A stretch of 12,790 nucleotides of DNA from Cephalothrix simula (taxonomy: Eukaryota > Nemertea > Palaeonemertea > Archinemertea > Cephalotrichidae): contig JAXIUW010180959.1 of NCBI GenBank assembly GCA_035591015.1, forward strand, positions 1 through 12,790, read 5' to 3'. Below are positions 1 through 8,500 of the stretch, piece by piece. The first letter of the stretch is position 1, and the number at the start of each line of letters is the position of its first letter. A model generated the notes under the pieces. It saw nothing but the letters and a program-made list of their open reading frames with translations. It was not told the DNA's origin and searched no databases. The position numbers and the translations under genes were made by a program.

Positions 1-240
1 AATGACTTAATTCATACGATCGTTTTAACATATCATAACCTAATTAATTTAATGGCCAATTCATTTAACACAACGATTCACATTCCTAAACGCCAGTAAA
101 CAAGGCAATTAACATATTAGATATATTAGCTGGTCTTGTGCAATGAACCCATCATAGTTACATGAATCTAAACATGAAACGAACGTCCGAATAATTAAAG
201 AAGTCAGGTGAGGTTCGTTTCCCATTACTATGTGGTAGGT
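1..240. other. Downstream flank with no supportable feature
   Basis: AT-rich sequence beyond the likely cleavage site. I see no open frame of useful length, RNA gene or clear repeat. Confidence 0.6.
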
Positions 241-267
241 CCTTCACACGTATTTTGCTGAATTGCC

Positions 268-273
268 TTTATT
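268..273 (-). promoter_or_regulatory. Polyadenylation signal AATAAA for the zinc-finger gene
   Basis: The minus strand reads TATAAATAAAGG here, about 105 nt past the stop codon. A GT-containing stretch (ACGTGTGAAGG) follows about 20-30 nt further, as expected downstream of a cleavage site. The 3'UTR would be about 120-140 nt, short for so long an mRNA. Confidence 0.65.
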
Positions 274-279
274 TATAAC

Positions 280-325
280 AAATTACGACTCTTTCTGGTA
301 AAATTACGACTCTTTCTGGTAAAAT
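280..325. repeat. 21-bp perfect tandem duplication in the 3'UTR
   Basis: The unit AATTACGACTCTTTCTGGTA plus one A occurs at 281-301 and 302-322 with no mismatch, and the periodicity extends over 280-325. It lies between the stop codon at 379 and the polyadenylation signal at 268-273, so it would be transcribed. Confidence 0.92.
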
Positions 326-378
326 ATAACTTTTTTGAAAGATTCACATGGAATACATATTTTTGGTACAAAAAAACT

Positions 379-3300
379 TTAAGCTCTATTTTCTGTTTTC
401 ATTTCAATATTTTCTTCATTTTTGTCTTCCAAGTGAGCTTTAACAAAATGTTCTTTATTTTCAACTGCATTTTGTGACTTTTGATCATATAGCCCCACCT
501 CTGTGACGGTTTTCTGGTCAGTTATTTCTTGCGCTCCAACATCATCATCAGGTTTTTCTGGCACACTAGACTTTGTCTTCTCATCTATAGAATTTTTCTC
601 CTGGTCAACATTATCCTGCTCCTGGACACTCTCAAAGTCCTCCGCAATACTTTCTAATTCATTCAGCACCTCATCGGCAACATTTTCTCCCTCGTTGATT
701 AATTCCTCTTCGTAGTCGTCATCACATTTTTCGTCAATTGCATTTGTTTTAATCACATCTTTAAAATCATCTAACTTCTTAACAACAACAGAGCAATTAA
801 TTGCTCGTTTTGTCTCATTATCCGCCATTGTAAATGTAATGCTATCATTTCTGCATTCGGTTTCACTTTTTAACGCTTTGGGTGACAAACCGGAAGTACT
901 TCGATCACTTGAAGACCGTTTGTTGCGTAATTTCGGCGGTAACTTTTTCTTCTTATTCAGAGCAGCCTCTTCTTCCTCTAAATACATATCTTGCATCATC
1001 AGTACTTTGTAGCTACTCTTACGTTTTCGCTTTTCTCTGCCCTGAACATCTCCTTTACCATTATCACGATTTAGCGGTAAACTACAAAGGTAATCATATT
1101 CCGCCGTTCCTTTACGTAATCTCGTTTTCTTACAACCATTTTCAACTGTTTCACTCTCTGGATCTTGTTCACCTTTCGACTGTTCTTCATTTTGGGCCTT
1201 ACTACCTTGACCCTTAGAAAGATCTTTCTTCGTTATCTTTTTAACATCTTCGATTTGAAGTCCGATATTTTTACCATCATCTTCTTGAACAGTCGCGTGT
1301 TTTACGTGCGCAACTTTTTTAACACTCTTTTTACCATTTGACTTTTTCAGCGGTGAATTTTTCTTAATTTTTAACGAAATAGGGCTTCCAGGAGAACAAT
1401 CGCCTTGAATGGAAGATGTGTATGAACCTTTAGTCTTAACCTTCTTTTTATCATCATTAACAACATGAAATATATGCTGGGAACTTTGAAAATCAGGGTC
1501 CATCTTCTTCTTTCGCGATCTTTTCTTGTCTAAAACATCTGGCTGAGAGTCATCACCACCTTTTCGCTTCTTCCCCTTGTTCAACTGCACATTCGAACTA
1601 TCATTTGAGTCTGTAAATTCATAAACATTTGGGTCAACTAGTGTTGGAATAACTAACTTAGGTTTCGCATCTTCTTTTTCTTCTTCTCCAATTATTGTAT
1701 TTTTATCGGAATTTTTGGACACCTTCTTCTTATTTCCCATCGTTAGGCGAAACTTTTTCTTAGTCGACTTTTTCTGTCCTTCAGGCCAATTTTGTCGCAA
1801 ACGTTTGTCGTTTTCGCTTAAGACGGAACCTCTTTTAGTCGGAGTAGGCGTATCATCGCTTTTAATTATCTCTTGATCACGTTTGATATCCTCAGCTGTT
1901 AATAAATTCAATTTAATCCGCGACTTTCTTTCCTGGCATGTTTCCATTATATGCTTTCTTAACCCTTTCTTATACGTAAAGTATTTCTGACAATATTTGC
2001 ATCGCAGTCCGACACTGGCTTTAGCACCAAGGATTTCTTCTTTTCCAAGCATTTCGTGAACATTTCTGATTCCAGCGTTTACTGTGTGAGTTTCACTACA
2101 CGTTTTAGCATGCCTTTCAAGCATAAATATCGAGCTAAACTTTTTCCCACATCCGGGACATTGTTGACTACTAACACACTCAATCATATCCCTCCGCCGG
2201 ACTCTCTTTTTTGGACTATAATGTAAAAAGTCATTTTGAGCTCCTTTTTTGGACTCAGAACTTCTTAAGCGCGTTTCGCTACTAAGCGATAAATGAATGT
2301 CTTCGACTAGAGACTGAATTTTCTTGTTCGTTAAATCTTTTTCTTTAGTTTTAGTATCTTGTTGTCTTTCTTTTAGTCCTTTTCGCCGACCAATAAGGTT
2401 TCTAATTTTGTACTGCCGCACGACGACATAGTCCTGTTTTTTACCCTTTGACGCACAGACGATTATGTGTTTATGTAATTCCTTTATCGTATCACACTGG
2501 AACTTACATTTCGTACATTTTAACTGTTTCGCGTATAGTTCATCCGGTAAATGAACATCATCAGGCTCTAATGTTCCTACGGAAAATGTTTTCGGGTGCG
2601 TTACAAGATGTAATTGATCTAACTGGTCTCGATCAACTTCAATATGATGGCACCAAATATCGCTATGACGTTTAATTTCATGATTAAAAAGCGTGTCGAA
2701 ATTATCAAAGTCTGCTCGACATATTAAGCATACGTATCGAGGTCTGTAAACATTGGCATCGTAGTAACCTTCAATTTTTATTCGAGGTTTATTTTCTCCC
2801 TGTTTGCATGAACAAACGGGTATTTTTCTATCCTCGTCTGTTACGTCGCAGGCCATAATTTTTTCGTAGTACTCGAGCCAATACGTAACATCGCAATGAG
2901 GCTCATGTACCTCGTTCTGAAGCCGTCGCACAACATCAGAAGTGTAAAAAATCGATAAATGTGTCGCAACCCTAGGTAACACTTTCAGAGTAAAGTAATC
3001 ATGAGGTATACGTTTTCCTTTGAGGTTAAATACAACCGGTGGTTTCGGTTTCGCCTTCTTAACATGTAACGCCGTTCCTGACTTTTTGCGTTGTTTTACA
3101 TTATCTGATTCGAACGTGGTGTGCTCAACCTTATCTAATGTATCGTTCATAACAGAAATAACATCGAGCATATCATTCAAAACCTGCTCGATATCAGATT
3201 TATCGACTTCGATAATATTATCACTTATTGTTCCCTTTTTGAAGGAATGATCCTTTATCTCTATCGTTCCCTTTTCGACGAAATGATCTTTTATCTCTAT

Positions 3301-5540
3301 CGATTTAGCGTTCGGTTTAAATGTTAAATCGAATTCACAGTCCACCGAAACCGGACTTCCAATTAATGATACGTCTGTTTTAAATAGGTCCAAATTACTT
3401 TCGAGGTCTAAATGCAATTTCGATTCAGCGCAACTTTTCTCCTTTTTACTCGGAATCGGATTCTGGAAAAATTGATCGACATCGAATTCTGGCTCATCTT
3501 TAACAATAGATGTCTCCATGGTTTTACTTATCTCGTCTGCTTGAACAACTCCCGCTTCGGCTCCTGAATCATTTGGAAAGGATTCATCCTTTATATTAAC
3601 TGGAATGTTGCTTAAAATTGGTAGCGTGTCGGTTTCCAAAATTTTAGGCAATGAAAGTTCGTCAAGAACAGGATCTATTGTTGGAATGACACTTTTTTCT
3701 GGAAGAATCTCTTTCTCAATAGGTTCTTGTTTGACTTCAGAGGGAGTGTTTTCGATTTCAGGCTTTTTCTCATTATCATTCTCGCCTTCTTCCATCTTAG
3801 TTTTAATAGTATCCTCAGTTTTTTCTATTTCTGCGTTTTTACAACCTTTGAAGGATTTTCCGCTACCAAATACGACATTTGACGTTTTTTCTTCGATTTC
3901 CCAAAGTTTCTGGCAAACTCCGGATCGTAACTTTGGTCTAAGTCCTTCTAAACCGATATCAGATTTTCGAACAAGAGAAAGACCAATTCCTAAAACGACC
4001 CCTTCCCTTTTTCGAGTTTCGGGATCAACCTCATCAACGGTCGTATCTTTGAAATCTATTTTATATTTATTTTCAATTTTTTGCTCCGAAATATCGTATT
4101 CCATTTTCATCTCCGATTTAATTTCGCCTGTATTTTCATAGTCACGTGATACTTTATCAATAATATCATTCAAAACACAAGAAACTATTTTGTTTATTTC
4201 CTCCGAATGAACATTTTCGGAATTCTTCGCATTATCACATGATTTATCAAGAGAATTATCTTGAGCATCGCATTCGTCATCCGACGTCACCGCATCAAGG
4301 TCATTATATGATACCGCAATATCAGGAGACTCTGAATCTTTACTCTCAATATTGTTCAACATATGATTCATCACATCTATCACATTTTCAACAATGTCAA
4401 CCGATTCTCTTAGCGTATCGGAAACGTCTTCATTCATGGTTTCCATGGCTACTCGATTCACAGCCCCGCTTTCACTTAAAACATTGCTATCATTTATCAA
4501 TGCATCGTTTGAAATAACCGTAGCGTCTTTTTCATTATCAGCAGTTTTTCCTTCCATGCGCTCAATCCAGTCTTTTTTACAGCTTTGCCATTTTGCATGG
4601 CAGACACTTGGATGTGAGCGATGAACTTCGTGGTAGTCAGTGCTAAAATTAAACTTCATCCAGAAATCAGGTTTAGCTTGATGATAATCGATTTTAGACG
4701 AAAGAGACCAATTCTTAGTGAGATTGACATGCCGACCGGGATTTACGCGACATGCTTTGGTCCCTTCGATTTTGAACGTTACGTTTTCATGTCCAAGTTC
4801 ATTCGCACCGAGGTAAAATTCCTCAGGTGTGACGAATCTCGGTTGCTCGACAGGAATGCAAAGAATTTGTCTGTCTTCAAAATCATCGACAGGTCCATTC
4901 TTTGACTTTTCTTTACCTTTACCTTTTCCGATACCCCACTTATCATCGCGCCTTCTTTTGCGTTTGTTGACTGGCTTTTTTCGATGCGCGTTTCTCATAT
5001 GATGGCACAAGTTACGAAACTCTAAATACTTTTTCCCACAAGTAGTACAAGCATACATAAACTTAGCACCAGTTTCTTCGATTAAACGCCTGAATTCAGA
5101 AGGTAACATTAACTCCCCTTCACTTAAAATGGAATCTTCCTCAGTCCGTTTTTTAACATAGTCCAAATCGTCGAAGTTGTACGAAGTAGGGTCCATTATA
5201 TTTAAAATCTGAACTTTTTTCGTTGGTGTGTCCGGCGTAGTATTTTCCTTTTTCTGAATTATTTTATTATTTGCTTTTTTCACATCCTCACGCTTCTCAA
5301 ACGTGTATTGATCCATATTAGACAGGGGGGCCGCTGTTAATTTGGTTGTACCTTCACTAGCTTTCATTTTCGGGTGTTTACTTTGCCAATGTTGCATGAG
5401 GTTATTCTTAAATGGAAATACTGCCTGACAAAAAGGACACTGGTGACGTCCCCTTTGGTGAATCATCATCTTATGTCTTTTCAAATTAATTGCAGATGAA
5501 AATGATCGGCCGCATAATTCACATTGTGTCGTTTCGTCAA
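379..5540 (-). CDS. Coding exon 4: zinc fingers 6-12, acidic centre, Lys-rich C-terminal third (residues 1358-3077)
   Basis: This 5,162-nt last coding exon follows the acceptor TTTTTATCTTTCCAG. Finger 6: C1364, C1367, H1380, H1385, six residues from finger 7 (C1392, C1395, H1408, H1413). Finger 8: C1522, C1525, H1538, H1543, followed by a basic NLS-like stretch with KRKRRR at 1550-1555. Residues about 1587-1687 are rich in His, Trp, Phe and Cys and look folded. Residues about 1690-2190 are acidic and probably disordered. Residues about 2200-2400 look folded and contain finger 9 (C2295, C2298, H2311, H2316) and finger 10 (C2366, C2369, H2382, C2386). Finger 11: C2485, C2488, H2501, C2505. Finger 12: C2538, C2541, H2554, C2559. 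The last 500 residues carry several Lys/Arg clusters and an acidic tail. Stop TAA is at 379-381. The leftmost ATG in this exon is not the protein start: finger 6 begins upstream of it. Confidence 0.9.
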
Positions 5541-8500
5541 CTGGAAAGATAAAAAGTTGATAATTTTTAATAAGATGGCAAAATTAATTAAAAATCAATT
5601 CACAAATGTGCAGAATGCTTTAGTCATGGAATGCCCCTTTGATGACTTTACATGGTGTTTGAAAATCACAGGCGTAACTTCGCTGTATGGTCAGGTCTGG
5701 TCGCTGAACGAAAACAAAATTTGTTCTATTTTCGTCTGTGAGATCATGGTGAGATGTTAAAAATCCGTTCGAGGGACTGCCAGACCAGAGCAAAACGATA
5801 CAAATGCCTGAAACTTTGGAAGTAGACATTGCTGACATTCCTAATTAAAATATACTTCGAGTTAGAAATTTTCAGTTACCGGTAGAAATTGCAGCTTTTT
5901 AGATAGTGTATGCGCAATTGTGCATACAGTCAAGTGTATGCGCAATTGTGCATACAGTCAAGTAACGTTAAGTTGATAAATAAGCAGTGTGCATGTTTCT
6001 ATCGGCTCGTAATACATTTTATGCCCTAATCAAACTCTTTTCGAGATATTACTGATTAAAATAATCTAAAAAACGGTTGGGTTTTGGGCATATAAATGTA
6101 TTACAGACATATAGAAATATGCCCCTTTTAACGTGTTGACATGGGTTTTTCCAAGTTTTTACCCAGGCATATCGGAAAAAGCGCAAAATCATGCGCAAAT
6201 GCATAAACTGGGTAATCCTCGGAAGAAGCCTTGTCACTAATAGAGGTATTGTTTCTATCTGCCCATGAAATATTTGTATGCTCTAAATTAAACCTTTTTT
6301 TTGAGATATGAGTGGTTGAAAAGTCATTTTTCGGAATTTCAAGCACTAATAGTAATATCTCGCATAGGACATATAAATGTCATACATGCACCCAAATTAG
6401 TCGATTGGTCTCGAATGGTATATGCTTATTTTTCAAGTTTAGGCAAGGTGAGTGTCTAGCGCATGCGCATGAGCAATATCAAAACTGTGAGTAAGAAAAA
6501 ATTCAATCTTTAGAGGAAGGACAGCAATGTCTAATTCCAAAGTTTCAGACAAGGTATATTTTTTGAAACTTTTTTAGGCTCCTGGACGCCAATGAGCGGT
6601 ATTCAATATACAATTACCAGCTGTTGTCATAACCGTTTTATACCATAACTGACTATTCTTTCAACTTCATTGTAGTATATCAAAAACTGAAAGTATTTGT
6701 ATATCACGGTATACATGTAATTTATGCCGAGATATACCTTTTTTTATAGTCTAGGTCATTTAGTTATAATGTTCACAGATATAATTATACTCTCCTCAAG
6801 TGGAGGAAAATAACATCGCTGAACCAGGCGGAACCGAGTCTATGCATTTTGATTCAAACTTTTCCGAGTTTTTTGAACGCAACTGCATTACGCCACTGTT
6901 GAAAAGGTTCAAAAGGGTTGCTTGAAAAGTTTGCAGCTTTGGGATTGGCAGTAAAAAAGGAACCACACGAAACATAAATCCCTGTAGCATGACCACTACC
7001 TGTTAAGAATGTAGTAGGGGGTATGAAACTGTCACCATTTTTAAACTTATTTTTATTGACCTTTCCAGGGTTGTATATTTGCCTATTTGCCTTTTCGCTG
7101 CGAATCCAAATACTCGGAGTGGCAGGGATCCGTGGGGATTTTTTTCTTCCGTATAACATGTCAAACTGAGGGAAGACATTCATCCCTGGGCTTCTTTCGT
7201 AGTCTTTATACAAATTATACAGCCCTGACAGGCATCTCTTTCACACCGATAACTGATTTTCGCGCATTTTTAAACATTCCTCGTCCATTTATAGTGTCTG
7301 CCGCCAGGACCTCGTGCTATCTAAGAATAGCCATTGTTTCGTTCGACGAAATCCTGACGACTGACAGACATTATCCGTTTTTATTGTGGTTCTAATCATT
7401 CAAATCAGGCTTTCGTCAAATCTTTTGAGTGTTCTCCGATGCATCACCAAAACGATTCCAAAGTGGTCACTTCCGGGTTTCATGATTTGACAGATTCTTT
7501 CACCATAAAAACGGCTATTAATACGTTCGTTGTAAACGGGGTCAAATGTATTGGCATATTGTTCTGGAGTTATTTTTAAAGGAAAGACGTTCGATTATAA
7601 ATTTAAGACTTACTGTTCTGTTTTATGTCCGACTGGCTGTCTTCACTAGTAACGGATTTTTCAATTGAAGCTAAAAGAAGAAGAACATTATTTTTTTATA
7701 CATACAAAGTATTTATTACCTATTACTTAAAGTAAAATTATTTTTTCCTAAAATATAGATGAGTTGGCTGACCTTAATAAACCTACCTAGATGTGTTTTC
7801 ATATGCCTTTGCAACTTAATTTTTCCGGCAAATTTTGCACTGCATTTATCACAGGAGAAATGCATCTTATTCTTTTTTTCACCAGTAACTTCCGTTTCCG
7901 GTTTAGATTCTCTGCTGTCGTCTGCTTCCGGGAATGGTGGCAGCGGTGGTAAAGGAACTACCAATTTCGGACTAGGAACATCAGGGACGTACTTTTCGGG
8001 GTGTTCAAGTTTGATGTGATCAGTGAGCAACTTTTTGGATGCCAGTTGCTCGCCACAATGCTCACAGACTTGAGATATTTGGGGTTTCATATTGCGCTTT
8101 TTTAAATGCGTACTCTTATGTTTTTGCAGCTGAACCCGTCCAGTAAATATAGCTCCACAAACTTCACATGGGAAGTCCTGTTTTTTACGCCCTCTATACT
8201 TTACTTCACCATGTTGCGGGTAATGTTTACGTAACCCAAGGGGAGTGTCATACACATTAGCACAAACATGACAACGAAACAAACCTTTAAACTCAATTCC
8301 TGATTTTTCTAAGTGCATCTGAATGTCTGATAAACATGACCCGGGATTCATTTTAATGTTATCCGAATCGGAATTAGTCCGTGAAGAATTTTCATTATCG
8401 CCTTTTTCACCTTCTACGTTATTAGAGTTAGTGTCCTTATTTTCAATCTTTTGTTCCGTTTTTTCTTCCGGGTCACATTTTTTATCATTTAAAGCATTTT

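Larger units (their letters stand above)
5808..6548. repeat. Inverted repeat, 34-nt arms (5808-5841 and 6515-6548), 31/34 matching
   Basis: The reverse complement of 5808-5841 and the direct strand at 6515-6548 share CAGCAATGTCTA and TTCCAAAGTTTCAG, differing at three positions. The arms are separated by 673 nt that contain the tandem repeats listed separately. The arrangement resembles a repetitive element with inverted ends or two copies of a repeat in opposite orientation. I found no flanking target-site duplication by eye. Confidence 0.6.
5541..7613 (-). other. Intron 3 (2,073 nt, phase 1), repeat-rich
   Basis: It begins GTAAGT and ends TTTTTATCTTTCCAG, and separates the microexon from exon 4. 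It holds an inverted repeat (arms 5808-5841 and 6515-6548), a 28-bp tandem duplication (5905-5963), two diverged copies of a block of about 250 bp (5991-6500), and two unexplained minus-strand open stretches (6854-7240 and 7400-7594). Its right half lacks obvious simple sequence and reads as if partly derived from coding sequence. I see no further exon of the host gene that I can defend, although an acceptor-like CCAG at about 7566 is phase-compatible with the microexon. Confidence 0.75.

Noticed and set aside
3605-4141. Plus-strand 178-codon ORF opposite exon 4, and similar plus-strand ORFs opposite exons 2 and 4
   Set aside because: They are antisense shadows of a long real frame. Their Ser/Phe-rich translations mirror Glu/Lys-rich codons.
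5620-5838. Minus-strand 72-codon ORF beginning MSAMSTSKVS
   Set aside because: It lies at the end of intron 3 and its start is one arm of the inverted repeat, so it is better explained as part of a repeat. There is no recognisable domain.
6446-6452. Strong plus-strand donor-like AAGGTGAGT in intron 3
   Set aside because: No plus-strand exon of any credibility precedes it.
6459-6468. GCGCATGCGC, a perfect NRF1-type palindrome core in intron 3
   Set aside because: A single 10-mer inside a repeat block, far from any inferred promoter; not enough to call a site.
6312-6494. Plus-strand 60-codon ORF and overlapping minus-strand ORFs at 6049-6346
   Set aside because: They lie within the diverged tandem blocks and have no domain. 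Open length is as expected by chance.
7087-7395. Plus-strand 102-codon ORF in intron 3
   Set aside because: It is antisense to the minus-strand open stretches, which have more protein-like translations. No promoter, signal or domain was seen.
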